From Pelobates cultripes (lineage: Eukaryota; Chordata; Amphibia; Anura; Pelobatidae): a DNA stretch of 64,000 bases. The stretch spans positions 360,868,904-360,932,903 of the forward strand of contig OW240913.1 of NCBI GenBank assembly GCA_933207985.1, written 5' to 3'. Position 1 is the first letter of the stretch. The number at the start of each line of letters is the position of its first letter. The notes beneath the pieces were generated by a model. The model did not search any database. It worked only from the letters and a program-made list of their open reading frames with translations, and had not been told where the DNA came from. Below, one piece after another: positions 31,100-43,399 of the stretch. The translations under genes and the position numbers were made by a program.

Positions 31100-33005
31100 G
31101 CTTTGCAATCCGGCATACTAAATTTTATAGTGAGTGCTCACCTTAATAAGGGTAGTGGTATGATAAAAAGAACCAGGGTGCTATATGGAAAAATCTGTTC
31201 CACCACCAGATTCATGCATATAATATTGAAAAATCCGAAGCACACCAAGTTAGTCTTGCACATAAAAAAGATTTTATTAAGTAGAAATTTGATAAGAATA
31301 GTACAAGTAAAGTGCAAACAGTATATAAGGCATGCAGATGAAGAATGAGATACCTATTGTACACATCAAATGGATAGATAAGTGCTCCATGGAATAACCC
31401 GCATAACCATAATAGCATAGGAATACTAACCCAGAGACGGAGATACAGCAACCCCAACGTTTCGGCAATAGCCTTCCCGAAGGGGGATCTTAAACCTTAC
31501 GGTTCCTATTCCTATTTATATCCCATTAACTAAAATTGTAGGGTAATAATTGCCTAGTAATTTGCAGGAGTGTTAGGGGAGCCGGGAGTGAGAGTGTGAT
31601 AGGTCTATTTTGCACGTAGGGAAACTTACAGGTTTTCAAAGACATCATTGCGGATGCGCGACGTCTGATGTCATTAATGTGATTTTAAGTCAACCCTATA
31701 ACCTAGACTTGGATGTGTGAATGAATTGGCCTTCATAGCATTGTTACAGTTGATACACCTCCCACACTTGAACATTCCTTTACGGGGAGTTACCCATGTT
31801 CCTGTTCAAATTGTTTCAGGTTTGCTCTGGCATGTATTTTATAAAGATTTTTCCTTACATTCTTAGCGTTTTTGAAAGCCATTATGGGGACATTCCCAAA
31901 TAGATCTTGTAAACCAGTATCCTCACTCAAAACGTGCCAGTGTTTTCTAAGTATGTGTGTGATCTGTTTAGATCTAGTTCACTTAATTCCTTGTTTAGTT
32001 TCACATCTAAGAAATGTATCCGTAAAGGACTGTACTCCAGAGTCAGTTTGATAGTTGGGGGGGATTGACTGAGACTCTTCCAAAATTCCAAAAGGGTATC
32101 AACAGGTCCGTGCAATAGAAAAAAAATATCATCTATGAAACGGAATCATAATTTAACAAAACGGAAAAGGGGATAAACATGAACAAAGTCCTCCTCAAAA
32201 CAAGCCATAAAGAGGTTGGCGTACGATGGGGCAACATTACGTAATTGTTTGTAATAACTATCTTTATATAAAAGATAGTTCTCATAAAGTAACTACCTGA
32301 GGAGATCCATGTCAAACTCATTGTGCCTCATTGATCTCAAGTAATTTCATATGTCGCCTAACAGCCTGGATACCCCCATTATGTAGGATGGAGGAATACA
32401 GGCTGCGAACGTCCATTGTACACATAAAGGACACCTCGCTCACTTCATCAAATTGATGTAATTTAGACAGCTAATCAGTTGTATCCTTAATAAAGGATCG
32501 GGTATTTGATACACATGGCTGTAGTAAGGAGTCTAAAAATATAGACAAAGGTTGAAACACTGATTTGGTGCCGGCAACAATTGGTCGACCGGGTGGGTTG
32601 TTTAGATCCTTGTGGACCTTTGGTAGCACGTAAAATAGAGGGACAAAAGGATCGGTCTTAATTAGAATTTTTTTTAGTTTTTTTTTATCAATTATTCCCT
32701 GTTTGTTAGCTTCCTCAACTATACTAATGATGTCCTGTACTATCTCATCTGTTAATCTAATATGTATCTACATCAGTCAGTTGTCTAACAATTTCTGCAT
32801 CATATTTGGCTGTGTCCATGACCACCAAAGCCCTGCCCCTATCAGCTAGCTGGATGGTCAAGGACACATCGTTACGTAATTCACCCAACGCAAGTTTTTC
32901 AACTTTAGTAAGGTTGGAACATTTGTTGTGTCTTCATTGATGTGGTACTTGTTCCACAAAATAATATTGTAGATGGCTACGAGCTATTGACGGGGCTTGT
33001 TTGTC
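31100..33005 (-). mobile_element. Penelope-like element inserted in the gypsy remnant, decayed
   Basis: On the - strand, in order from about 33000 down: an N-terminal RT block (ADRGRALVVMDTAKYDAEIV), GRPIVAGT, a D-V-R-S-L-Y-S-S-I palm A motif, a SYANLFMA block and the catalytic FIDDIF near 32125, then LEYSPLRIHFLDVKLN. Frames are broken by several stops and shifts. The GIY-YIG region at about 31700-31900 is degraded. A hammerhead-like block lies at 31451-31490. The exact ends are uncertain. Confidence 0.75.
31451..31490 (-). ncRNA. Decayed hammerhead-like motif
   Basis: On the - strand: CCCC/GGGG stem I, GGC-TATT-GCC stem II and GAAACGTT, but the CUGAUGA core reads CTTCGGGAA. The scaffold is kept and the catalytic core lost. 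Confidence 0.4.
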
Positions 33006-33009
33006 ATTC

Positions 33010-33125
33010 TGCCTTTTGAAACCTTACATTGTATCACAGTCTCTATGTCATTGTATTGTTACCGCAACTTTGTGACTGTGATCATCATAATGCAAAAATA
33101 AAAGAAATAAAGACGTTAAAAAAAA
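33010..33125 (+). repeat. Possible L1-type 3' tail
   Basis: CGCAACTTTGTGACTGTGATC followed by AATAAAAG and AAATAAAG and an A-run. This looks like the end of a LINE transcript. Without coding sequence the family is uncertain. Confidence 0.35.
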
Positions 33126-33284
33126 AGAAAGAGCCCCTATATCTGCTATGACCCTAGAAATTAAAGGAGAGTCATCTAAAGAACTGAAGGTTCAAATTTG
33201 CCAGAAGGGTGGGAAGAAAGATTATTGCAAGCTCCCCATTTAACAGAGGGGGTTTTCTCTACAGGGGATATGGATGTGGGTTGT

Positions 33285-33525
33285 GCTAAAAGTGCTCAGT
33301 ATACCATTCGGCTTAGTGACCCTACTCCTCTTCACGAACGATCTAGAAGAATTGCTTTGTGAGATGCTGAAGATGTGAGAAATATACTTTATGAAATGGA
33401 GGAATCTGGGATCATTCAAGAGTCCAGAAGTCCATATGCCTCACCTATAGTGGTGATGAGAAAGAAGAATGATTCAGTAAGAGTTTGTATCAATTATAGA
33501 AATTTAAATAAGAGAATGTTTTCTT
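33285..33525 (+). pseudogene. Gypsy reverse transcriptase fragment
   Basis: The N-terminal RT region of a Ty3/gypsy element: SDPTPLHERSRRIA, then EESGIIQESRSPYASPIVV and RKKNDSVRVCINYRNLNKR. One in-frame stop near the start and truncation before the YxDD motif. It probably belongs to the same remnant as 30199-31090. Confidence 0.8.
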
Positions 33526-33684
33526 AATTCATGTACTCTGCCGTGAATAAAAGATCTGCTTTGTCTGGAAGCAAGTCGTTTAGTGTATTGGTCCTTTAGC
33601 TTGTAAAGTGCTTTATGTATGAAGAGTGTGTCCTCCTATCATTTTACATAAAGTATAGATTTCAATAGTAATTGGCACTTTTAT

Positions 33685-33905
33685 TATTTAACCTTGTTAC
33701 ATCCTCCTGGCTGTCAATAAGACAGCATATCACATTACTTCCTGGTTTGGTTAGCTCAGTGGAGATAAACTCAAGAGGCAGTAATTGCTCAGAGCACCTA
33801 CCTTGCAAACACTTCTCATTGAGCTGCATTGGGAAGTCTAGTTTGATGAAGAAGAAAGGGGCAAAGCTTTCATACAAGAGTTCTGCAGCTTTTGCCAGCT
33901 GTTTT
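33685..33905. repeat. Probable interspersed repeat
   Basis: A compact block (CTCCTGGCTGTCAATAAGAC ... ACTTCTCATTGAGCTGCATT) that looks like a short frog interspersed repeat. No inverted ends were defined, and the family was not determined. Confidence 0.3.
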
Positions 33906-34105
33906 TAGATGAATCAGCTTGAATACATACATTTCTATATATTATATTTGTGAAATATTCTATGACGTTTACTTTAATCTTGCCACAGTTTTCAGCCCAT
34001 TACATCTCCACGTCACAATCACGTGACCATGACACCATTTTGGCACAAACTTTTTATTTTTCATTGTCTGAATAATAGAATAGATGCCAGGGTACTTTAG
34101 ACACT

Positions 34106-34138
34106 CTGTGAAAACCTTTTATTAAGGTGAAACGGGTT
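34106..34138 (+). ncRNA. Degenerate hammerhead-like motif
   Basis: CTGTGAA, stem II ACCTT/AAGGT (34114-34118/34124-34128), GAAAC (34129-34133). The core lacks one base compared with CUGAUGA. Confidence 0.45.
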
Positions 34139-34277
34139 AGTGAACTTTTTACATTTTTTATTATTTTTGTATAGTACAATAATGTCGTTTTTAGCTTTTA
34201 TATCACACTGACCTATACCTCCAGAGACACTGTATTACTGCATTTTTTTTTTCATGTTAACACAGATTATTATCCTT

Positions 34278-34342
34278 GAGTGGGGATTACACCACTTCAT
34301 GTTGTTTTATTTGAGCCACATTTAGCTCATGAACATGTGAGT
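34278..34342 (+). promoter_or_regulatory. PLE leader double-hairpin module
   Basis: Hairpin 1 GAGTGG/CCACTT with loop GGATTACA (34278-34297). Hairpin 2 TGAGC/GCTCA with loop CACATTTA (34312-34329). Then GTGAGT at 34337. It has the same layout as the modules at 55 kb but different stem bases. Confidence 0.55.
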
Positions 34343-34460
34343 GCATAAGCAAGGGCATATATGAATACAAGTATCCATATATTGAAACACACAACACTAT
34401 ATCATTCTTGTTCTTTTTTGCCATCTCTAATATTAATATTATTATTATTATTATTATTGC

Positions 34461-35239
34461 CATTTATACCCTACTAACGTGAAGTATGCCAAGGAAGGGA
34501 TTGTACCACGCAAGATTAAACCCCAGAGCTGGCCTGAAGCTCTGTAAAATAGAAGTAAATCCTTTTATTTGTAATATTTAGTTTCCATTGGATCTTTTTG
34601 ATTTTGCTTTGCATATATTTCCCAACTACTGGAAGTACTACTCCCAATTATTTCCAATTATTTAAGTTCCCCCTACATTGTCCGGGAAGAAAAACTTCTG
34701 ACAGAATGTTGCTGCTATTCAACATGACACACTGATAAAAAAAAATGTTTTTTTGTGCTTGATCATTCTTGTTGTCATATGTATAATTTGGCCTTTAGCA
34801 AGTAAGTTTAGGTTTATTCACTGTACCAGGAATTATCTGGATGGTAAACATTTTCCATGACAGACGCATAATCACCATATGGGCAGGTGGAATTACCCCC
34901 ATAATACCTAACCCAATAAAACAATGACACTAATATATGGGTCAATTATGTCCACAGCTTTTATTAATAATAATAAACATAATATAATTAAAATCATTAC
35001 CCCCCAAGCCCCGCTATATAACACCACATGTCCCCGTATCAAAAGGCAATGACCAATTTTTGAACAGTAAAAATAAAAATAACATAAATAACAATAATAA
35101 TAATCATCATAAACATAATATAAAGTGCCACAACTTTGTTAACTAACCACCCAGATATCTCTACCACCCACCTGGTTCTGAGCCACCTACCAAAAACGAA
35201 ACCTACCAAAGTTCATAACGAACCATTTTAACCAACCTC
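34461..35239. other. No recognised gene
   Basis: AT-rich DNA with (AAT)n-like stretches near 34965-35115. Nothing else recognised. Confidence 0.5.
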
Positions 35240-35585
35240 TTAAAGGGACAGTCCAGTGCCAGGAAAACAATGTCCCTCGCCGTTGCTTCTTGGTCCGCCC
35301 ACGCTCCTCCCCGTCCCCGCGCACGAGCATTAGACCTCCCTATAGGAAAGCATTGAAAATTCTTTCAATGTTTTCCTATGGGGATTTTAGCGACGCTGGA
35401 GGTCCTCACACAGCGTGAGGACGTCCAGCAACACTATAGCACAGAAAAAAATGAAGTGCCCTCTAGTGGCTGTGTAGTAGACAGCCACTAGAGGAGGAGT
35501 TAATCCTGCAAGGTAAATATTGCAGTTTATAAAAACTGCAATAATTACACTTGCAGGGTTAAGGGTAGTGGGAGTGTCCCTTTAA
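35240..35585. mobile_element. T2-like (Kolobok-type) MITE
   Basis: 346 bp, TTAAAGGGACAG at the left and the inverse of TTAAAGGGACACT at the right, TTAA at both ends. Internally palindromic (TCAATGTTTTCCTATGGGG region; CTCTAGTGGCTGT/ACAGCCACTAGAG). Non-coding. Confidence 0.75.
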
Positions 35586-36390
35586 TCAGCAGCCTAACTG
35601 CCCTATTCTATTTGAACTAACCCAGAGCCTTTTTTGTCCCCTAACTTTCTGCTCTCTAGCCCCGCTGCTGTGACTAAACGGGAACTAAGCACCTCCAAAC
35701 GCCCTGCTAACTTGGGAGGGCCAAATTAGGCCAAATTAGGCCAGGCAGATTAAAAGTGCCTTATCTAAAATGGATACCTATTTATCCTAGGACAGCCCCT
35801 TACAATCCAACTCAAAAACCCTGGGGGTCTTCCCCCTATGCCCGCCTCCTAGCTCTGTCAAGGCCCCTTTCCACTAAGCTGCGCTTGTTCCATAGGGTTA
35901 CAATTCATCTATTTTGACCTATAATCCTGACAGGTTCTTCAGTAAACTGAATTGTGGTGTATTTAAAAATAAATTATATAATAATTTATTTAGTATTTTT
36001 GCTGTGCATTTGATTATAACATACATGCACAAGGTACCCCAACGGCATTCCTCAGGCAAAATAACATGCTCTAGATTTGGGGTATTAGAAAGATTTCACA
36101 ATTTTATAATAGATAGATTCGGTAAAACATGTAGGTTCATATGGGTTAAATGTGGCGTGCTCATTATGAGTGGGTCTAATACGAAGCAACATGGGCTAAC
36201 AATGCATAAAATAATATGTGAGAAGATATAACTGGCTATGATGAATAGTAGGTTCACTGTGCTCTTGAGTTTTAGCGAGAAGGCCTTCTGCTCCCTATGT
36301 TTTCCAGTCATGGTGGTGTGTGACAGCCTAGCTAATATAACATGAAATAACATAAAATCACATGTAGTAATATGAACTAACGGCATGATG
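35586..36390. other. No recognised gene
   Basis: A ~100-codon open frame at 35914-36231 shows no recognisable motif and is not called. Confidence 0.4.
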
Positions 36391-36394
36391 GCCC

Positions 36395-36930
36395 AGCAGA
36401 GAAAGTGCTGGAGGCGTGAGTCAGAGTGTCTCTGTTATCCTGCTGGAAGGCCGGGGGAGACAGCTACTGCACAGGAACTAGCGAGGGTATCCCTCCAGCC
36501 CCAGTTTGGTGAATAGGCCTGCATTTCCTGGCCACAACCTCGGTGACTTCTGGAGCACGAGGTTCCTCCACGTGTGGGAGTGTCGGAGGGTTTGGTGGTG
36601 TTCTGCCACTTGCTGCATGCGGACCTCAGTAATTGTAGGCGATGTTTCTGGGTTTTCACCCTCTTGGCCTTCAGTCCGAGTGGGCTAAGAAGAGTAGGAG
36701 TGGTTGGTTGTACCAAAGCTATGCCCGAGGGTACCTCCCTCACTCCTCAGTGCCTGCGGTGTCGATAGTTTTTGTAGCTCTGTCTGGGTTTCCCGCTGCT
36801 GCTCCCAGAGCCTGTTCCAGAAGCGAGTAAATATTGTGTCCAGACGCTGCATGGTGTCGCTGTGGATCTTTTGATTAGGTAGCAGACTCTGCTCGCGTAG
36901 TGTGATGACCGCTGCCATCTTAAGTTTTTT
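36395..36930 (-). pseudogene. L1-type ORF1 N-terminal fragment
   Basis: On the - strand from the ATG at 36918 an open stretch of 77 codons contains MQRLDTIFTRFWNRL. The same motif (RLDALFQRFWETL) occurs in the L1-derived insertion at 62 kb, so both are read as the N terminus of a frog L1 ORF1-like protein. The region below it continues the same element without a clean frame. Confidence 0.45.
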
Positions 36931-37354
36931 TCAAATTTCTCACAAGTAACAGTGTAATTAAATCCTAGGAAAGGGAAGATTTAGTGTGTGTAAGATGTCA
37001 TCTCGTACAGGTCACTTGTGCATCCATTGTACAGTGCTACGGAATCAGCAGTTAACCTCATATCGAGGCCTTAGTTTCAATGCTTCTCTATGGAAAGCAA
37101 TGTTGGTGCATCTCAGTGATGGCTATAGCTGTGCTGTGTGTCACAATGCTTCTCTACAGAACCATCTGATCGGTAATAATAACCTCACAGGTTTTCAAGA
37201 ATGAAATGAAGCATAAAGAATACTGCCTGTTTGCTACCTGGCCAACATTGCAATACCCCAGCACTAATCTTTATAGCAGTGCATATATCCATTATTTTTC
37301 CAACATTAGCAGCCTGCACTTGCAGCGGTATACAAGGCACGCTCTGCCTTACCT

Positions 37355-39225
37355 CCCAAGTGTCCCTATTTAGGAGGGACAGTCCCTGTTTCAGGCCTTA
37401 ATCTATCTGTAACTCTTTTCTATCCTAATGTCCCTCTTTTCTATGAGCTCCATACTGTTGGTGTGTCTGAGTGTATAACAGAGCCCCACAGCTATAATAC
37501 TCCCAGTAATGTGTCTGAGTGTATAACAGAGCTCCACAGCAATAATACTCCCGGTAATGTGTCTGAGCGTATAACAGAGCTCCACAGCAATAATACTCCC
37601 AGTAATGTGTCTGAGTGTATAACAGAGCTCCACAGCAATAATACTCCCAGTAATGTGTCTGAGTGTATAACAGAGCTCCACAGCAATAATACTCCCAGTA
37701 ATTTGTCTGAGTGTATAACAGAGCTCCGCAGCAATAATACTCCCAGTAATGTGTCTGAGTGTATAACAGAGCCCCACAGCTAAAATACTCCCTGTAATGT
37801 GTCCACAGAGCTCCACAGCAATAATACTCCCAGTAATGTGTCTGAGTGTATAACAGAGCTCCACAGCAATAATACTCCCTGTAATGTGTCTGAGTGTATG
37901 ACAGAGCTCCACAGCAATAATACTCCCAGTAATGTGTCTGAGTGTATAACAGAGCTCCACAACAATAATACAAACCAAGTAATGTGTCTGAGTGTATAGC
38001 AGAGCTCCACAGCAATAATACTCCCAGTAATGTGTCTGAGTGTATAACAGAGCTCCACAGTAATAATACTCACAGTAATGTGTCTGAGTGTATCACAAAG
38101 CTCCACAGCAATAATACTCAAAGTAATGGGATATAACAGAGCCCCACAGCGATAATACTCCCAGTAATGTGATATAACAGAGCCCCACAGCGATATTACT
38201 CCCAGTAATGTGTTTGGGTGTATAACAGAGCTCCACAGCAATAATACTTCCTGTAATGTGTCTGAGTGTATAACAGAGCTCCACAGCAATAATACTCCCA
38301 GTAATGTGTCTGAGTGTATAACAGAGCCCCACAGCTAAAATACTCCCTGTAATGTGTCCACAGAGCTCCACAGCAATAATACTCCCTGTAATGTGTCTGC
38401 GTGTATGACAGAGCTCCACAGCAATAATACTCCCAGTAACGTGTCTGAGTGTATGACAGAGCTCCACAGCAATAATACTCCCAGTAATGTGTCTGAGTGT
38501 ATAACAGAGCTCCATAGCAACAATACTCCCAGTAATGTGTCTGAGTGTATAACAGAGTTCCACAGCAATACTACTCCCAGTAATGTGTCTGAGTGTATAA
38601 CAGAGCTCCGCAACAATAATACAAACCAAGTAATGTGTCTGAGTGTATAGCAGAGCTCCACAGCAATAATACTCCCAGTAATGTGTCTGAGTGTATCACA
38701 AAGCTCCACAGCAATAATACTCCCAGTAATGTCATATAACAGAGCCCCACAGCGATATTACTCTCAGTAATGTGTCTGAGTGTATAACAGAGCTCCACAG
38801 CAATAATACTGCCAGTAATGTGTCTGAGTGTATAACAGAGCTCCACAGCAATAATACTGCCAGTAATGTGTCTGAGTGTATCACAGAGCTCCACAGCAAT
38901 AATACTCCCAGTAATGTGTCTGAGTGTATAACAGAGCTCCACAGCAATAATACTGCCAGTAATGTATCTGAGTGTATCACAGAGCTCCACAGCAATAATA
39001 CTCCCAGTAATGTGATATAACAGAGCTCCACAGCAATAATACTCCCAGTAATGTGTCTTTAAACTACTAAAATCAGTCTGTGTAAATAAAATACTTTGTT
39101 CTTGTTCTAAATTACATTTTAGCTCTATAAATTGTTATTATTAAATTACCTAAAATGTCTCAGAACACCCCCCTTGACCCAAAAATTAAAGTGTCCCTCT
39201 TTTTCAATTAGAAATTTTGGGAGCT
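37355..39225. repeat. Interspersed repeat carrying a long 48-bp tandem array
   Basis: Flanks (GTGTCCCTATTTAGGAGGGA on the left, AGTGTCCCTCTTTTTC on the right) look like the two ends of one dispersed element; the array occupies its middle. No coding function is claimed. Confidence 0.5.
37455..39057. repeat. 48-bp tandem array, about 33 units
   Basis: Unit GTGTCTGAGTGTATAACAGA followed by GCTCCACAGCAATAATACTC and CCAGTAAT. Since 48 is divisible by 3, all frames stay open over many units and create false proteins on both strands. Variant units recur together (TAAAATACTCCCTG at 37781 and 38334; ACAATAATACAAACC at 37960 and 38611), so blocks of units have been duplicated. Confidence 0.95.
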
Positions 39226-40140
39226 GTACGCTGAGAAGGAAGAGGCAGTAAAAACATAAGGGTTCGAAATTCTTAGTCTCAGAAACAGTGTTAGATTTTA
39301 GTTAAATGTAACCAAATAAAAGTTTGCTCTGTACGACCCTGTAAGTATAGCGAGCCTAGGGTGCCTCAAGGATACTACCTGCAAAGGTTTATTTTAGGCC
39401 CCCCTAAATGTTGCTTAGATACTACAACACCCATGATTCTGTAGGCCAGCGTTCAAGGTCCCTCGTTCATACAATTATATTTATCCCAAAGAGCCCAGTT
39501 TAAAATGTATAAATGTTTTCTGTAGTGATATATGAGTATTATGTACATAATTAATCAGCAAAAGAGAGAGAAAATAAAATTAGAGCTGTAACAAAATTAA
39601 TCTGCCTGAGTGGATCTGACAGGTATGCTCTGTTATCTGTGAGGATCGGCTGCATATTATGTGCCTGCAGCCAGATCAGCTGTGACGTACAAAGCTGTGA
39701 GTGTCAAGCAGGGTGTATCTGCATAGAAACACATCATTATTGGACCAGACTGGCTACATTTTTCTTTTAAAAAATCAGTGTCACTTTAAGGGATTGGGCA
39801 ATACAGCCTCTGGTGACACTATCACATGCGCGCTGTTCGCAGTGCACTGGAGTGTGGTTACACAACATGCGCCTATTTATTTACTTCCTCCAGCCTTTCT
39901 AGGAATTCTTCAAACACCAGTCCCATAGCATTTCTTTAAATATCCCAGAAGGAGTCTGTCTAATGTTTATCTGCAGAAAACAACTTCACAAAAAGAAGAG
40001 GACCGACTTAATCTTCTCCTAAGCAAAAGTAGTGGACATACCCAAAGAATTAGTCAATGGCGGGCTCAAAGAACAATGTATTATGTTCATTCTTTGAATG
40101 TACCATAGCGTTAAAACCTCTAGCCACTAGAGATGTCGCG
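39226..40140. other. No recognised gene
   Basis: Mixed-composition DNA without a recognisable exon or repeat boundary. A TAGAGATGTCGCGAA word near 40128 hints at a dispersed repeat. Confidence 0.45.
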
Positions 40141-40144
40141 AATA

Positions 40145-40232
40145 TCTATACACACACACACATTCAGATTTACACACACAGCTGCACACCTCTATATAGA
40201 TATATACCCATACACATAGCTACACACTCCTG

Positions 40233-40265
<33 letters not shown>

Positions 40266-40325
40266 CTACACACTCCTATATATACACACACACATAAACT
40301 TCTATACACACACACACACAAATCT
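40145..40325. repeat. (CA)n/(TA)n microsatellite cluster
   Basis: Alternating CA and TA runs, with pure (TA)n near 40233-40249. Prone to Z-DNA or cruciform formation. Confidence 0.9.
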
Positions 40326-40554
40326 GCTTTAAAGATGGATCTCCCTGCCTCTCTATCTTTTTCTCAAAATCTTAAAACCGGAATGTTCTTGTAGAATTGG
40401 GCTGTGCCGCAACCAGTGGTGTACACACAACCCACGGGGCCCCGGTGCGAAAACGGATCCGTGGCCCCTCCCCCCCTGCGCACGCTTACTCTGCGTGGGC
40501 TGGGGCCGCAACACATGGCGGTATGTACGCCAGTGCATGCAGATACACATACAC

Positions 40555-40905
40555 TTAAAGGACCACTACAGACACCCAGATCACATCAACTCAATGAAGT
40601 TGTCTGGGTGTCAGGTGCCTCTAGTTTTAACCCTGCAGCTGAAAACATAGCAGTTTCAGAGAAACGGCTATGTTTCACTGAGGGTTAATCCAGCCTCTAG
40701 TGGCTGTCTCATTGACAGCCGCTAGAGGAGCTTCTGCGATTCTCACTCTGAAAATCACAGTGAGAAGACGCTGAACGTCCATAGGAAAGCATTGAGTAAT
40801 GCTTTCCTATGGGCGGTTTGAATGCGCGCACCGCGAATCTCTCGGGGCGGAGAGATCCCCAGCGCCAAGGGAGTCCGGCGCTGGAGAAAGGTAAGTGCTT
40901 AAGAC
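40555..40905. mobile_element. T2-like MITE, right end missing
   Basis: Starts TTAAAGGACCACTACAG. The interior has inverted segments (CTCTAGTGGCTGTC/GACAGCCGCTAGAG; GGAAAGCATTGAGTAATGCTTTCC). No inverted terminal repeat was found at the right side. Confidence 0.55.
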
Positions 40906-40985
40906 ACACACACTCTCATGAACAGACGCATACACACTAGCTAACAGACACACATATTTACTGACAGACACACAGTAGTTTCCAG

Positions 40986-41110
40986 GGCCGGCGCTACCTG
41001 TTAGGTGGACTAGGCAGCCGCCTAGGGCGCCCCTTGGGAAGGGGCCCCGCCAGGAGCACCAGCCCCCCTCATGCTGCAGCCGCCCGAGCGCTCTGCAGAG
41101 AGCCTCAGTC
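40986..41110. repeat. Possible hAT-like dispersed repeat end
   Basis: Begins CAGGGCCGGCGCTACC, a CAGGGCCGG-type terminus seen in hAT-like MITEs. An inverse end GCACCGGCCCTG lies at 45691-45702, but the 8-bp flanks do not match, so they are not one element. The 740 bp after it (41111-41850) show nothing recognisable. Confidence 0.3.
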
Positions 41111-41847
41111 GGCTGCAGCTTTGCCCGGGCTGGTGCGTCCATGAGGGCGCACCGCCCGGGCGCAGCATGAGGAACTGTTCCATCAATTTCCAGGTGAGTT
41201 TTAGCATGTTGAGTGACATCCATGTCTCGGTAGTTTTGGAAAAATCTGTAAGAGATCTTAGCATCAGTTCTTAGCAGATCAGTTCTTAGCAGATAACTCT
41301 GTACCTGGGGAACAAGCCCCTTTGTATAATTTACGTTGGTCTACATGGACTGACTTGTATAGACCTCTGCATTTTTACAAATGTTTTGCCCAATGTTTCT
41401 AGGATTACATAGGGCTCTTCCCAATTTGCATCCCAGGGATAATTTTGATCTTTATTAAGCCTACCCCCCTTTCTCAAACAGAGTTTGAGGAGTAGATCAA
41501 ATTTTACAATTTGTTGGGGCCATATATGAGACCTCCCTTGGACAGTGTAAGTGCACCTATGAAATCATTCTGTATTGACTTCCAGGGGCTGTCTTCAACC
41601 GGCACTCTTTGATGCATAGGCCTTTGTTGCTTAGGGCATGGATATACTTTAACATAACAACCCTTCTTTTATAGAATAACCACTTTGAAATGTTTGATGG
41701 TTCTGTAATAAAAGAGAAAGATTAGGATTCCTATTCAGTTCTGCTTTTAAATCTGGCACTTCTGAACCTTGATTAACTATTTTGGCTATCTGTAATTAGT
41801 TCTTTGCATGCGAAGTGCTCCTCCCATGCTTCAGAAATTGACAGATT

Positions 41848-42300
41848 CTCCCTCCCCTCCCTGTCAATTTCTTTCTCCCCCCTCCCCGTCAATTTCTTTC
41901 TCCCCCCTCCCCGTCAATTTCTTTCTCCCCCCCCTGGCTTTTCTCCCCTCCCCCCGCCACACTTTCTTTTCCCCCTCCCCACACTTTTTCTCCCCCCCCT
42001 GCAATTTTTCTCCCCCTCCCCCCTCTTCTCCTCCCTGTCTTTTTCTCCCCTCTCTCTCCCCTCTCAATTTCTTTCTCCCCTCCCGCCAATTTTCTTTTCT
42101 CTCCAATTTCTCCCTTCAACTCTTTTCTCCCCCTCCCCGCTTCAATTTTTCTCCTCCCTCAATTCTCTTTTCCCCTCCCGTAATTTCTTCTCCCCCTCCC
42201 TCGTCCTCCTTGCCAATTTCTCCCCCCCTCCCCGTCAATTTCTTTCTCCTCCCTCCCTGTCAATTTCTTTCTCCCCCCCGTCAATTTCTTTCTCCCCTCT
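41848..42300. repeat. Polypyrimidine tract with ~27-bp periodicity
   Basis: About 450 bp almost entirely C and T, with the word TCAATTTCTTTCTCCCC repeated in its left and right parts. Strong strand asymmetry. Long frames on both strands are compositional. Confidence 0.9.
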
Positions 42301-42318
42301 GGCTGACAATGAATATAG

Positions 42319-42919
42319 TTAAAGGGACACTATAGTCACAAGAACAACTACAGCTTATTGAATTTGTTCTGGTGAGTAGAATCATTACCTTCAGGCTTTT
42401 TGCTGTAAACACTGTCTTTTCAGAGAAAATACAGTGTGTACATTACAGTCTAGTGATAACTTCACTGGCCACCCCTCAGATGGCTGTTAGAGATCCTTCC
42501 TGGGTCATGGCTGCCTAAAATGCATCCAAACATTCAGTATCTCCTCCCTCTGCATGCAGGCACTGAACTTTCCTCATAGAGATTAATTGATTCAATTCAT
42601 CTCTATGAGGAGATGCTGACTGGCCAGGGCTGTGTTTGAATCATGCTGGCTCTGCCCCATATCTGCCTTTTTGTCGGTCTCAGCCAATCCTATCGGGAAG
42701 CACTGTGATTGGATCAGGCCACCACTTCTAATGATGTCAGCAGACTGCTTGTTTTTCTGAGTCTAACAGCATGCAGAGTTACAGCTTCAGGCTTAAATAC
42801 AGTAAGATTTTTACTATATTTATGGAGGCATGAGGGGCCCAGGGGGGTTAGATGTTGGTGTTAACACTATAGGGTCAGGAATTCACGTTTGTGTTCCTGA
42901 CCCTATAGTGATCCTTTAA
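42319..42919. mobile_element. T2-like (Kolobok-type) MITE, full length
   Basis: 601 bp between TTAA sites. Left end TTAAAGGGACACTATAGTCA, right end the inverse of TTAAAGGATCACTATAGGGT. It contains an inner inverted repeat CTCATAGAGAT/ATCTCTATGAG near 42575-42610. Non-coding. The 480 bp after it hold only a possible dispersed repeat (43060-43280). Confidence 0.8.
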
Positions 42920-43399
42920 GGTAATGCTGACTGTGGTCGCTCTAACACTGTGGCATGTTCCCTTTCTTCTACACTCACTACATACAGCTCTGTCCCAGAC
43001 TATATACCAGGAGCGTCTGCCTGCTAGTAAGAAGGTAAGGAGACAAGTGGACCAGCGAGTGCTAGGGGACAGTCCTTAGAAAGCATTGAGCGAGAGCATC
43101 ATTAGATGCATTTATGCCAAGCTCAGGGTGCTGTCTGCATAGTATGCCCTTAGTTGGCCAGCTGCATGATTGGCAGGCAGCCTGACATGCATTCATGCCA
43201 GGCTGGCCTTCTAATTCTTTGGGCAGACATGTCCTCTTTTTGGGCATGTTCGCCCCTTTTGGCAGGTTACATGATTTGTGTCAGTGGCACACCCATTTAC
43301 TTGCTGCTTGACTGGACACTGCTGTTAGGGGTTATGGATTTACTTGAAAGATAAAAACATAAATTAGAGATTAGATTAGCATAGGGTATGTGTTTTCTT

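Larger units (their letters stand above)
33955..34460 (+). mobile_element. Non-autonomous Penelope leader fragment
   Basis: Contains, in sense order, a hammerhead-like block (34106-34138), the double-hairpin leader module (34278-34342) and an (ATT)n tail at 34436-34459. No coding part. Confidence 0.6.

Noticed and set aside
35914..36231. 105-codon + strand frame
   Set aside because: No recognisable domain; AT-rich chance frame.
37403..39031. Many overlapping open frames on both strands
   Set aside because: Product of a 48-bp unit (divisible by 3) without stops; no start context or conserved domain.
37455..39057. CRISPR-like array
   Set aside because: Units are contiguous without unique spacers, and the genome is a vertebrate one.
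41804..42335. 170-codon proline/serine/phenylalanine-rich frames
   Set aside because: Translation of a polypyrimidine tract.
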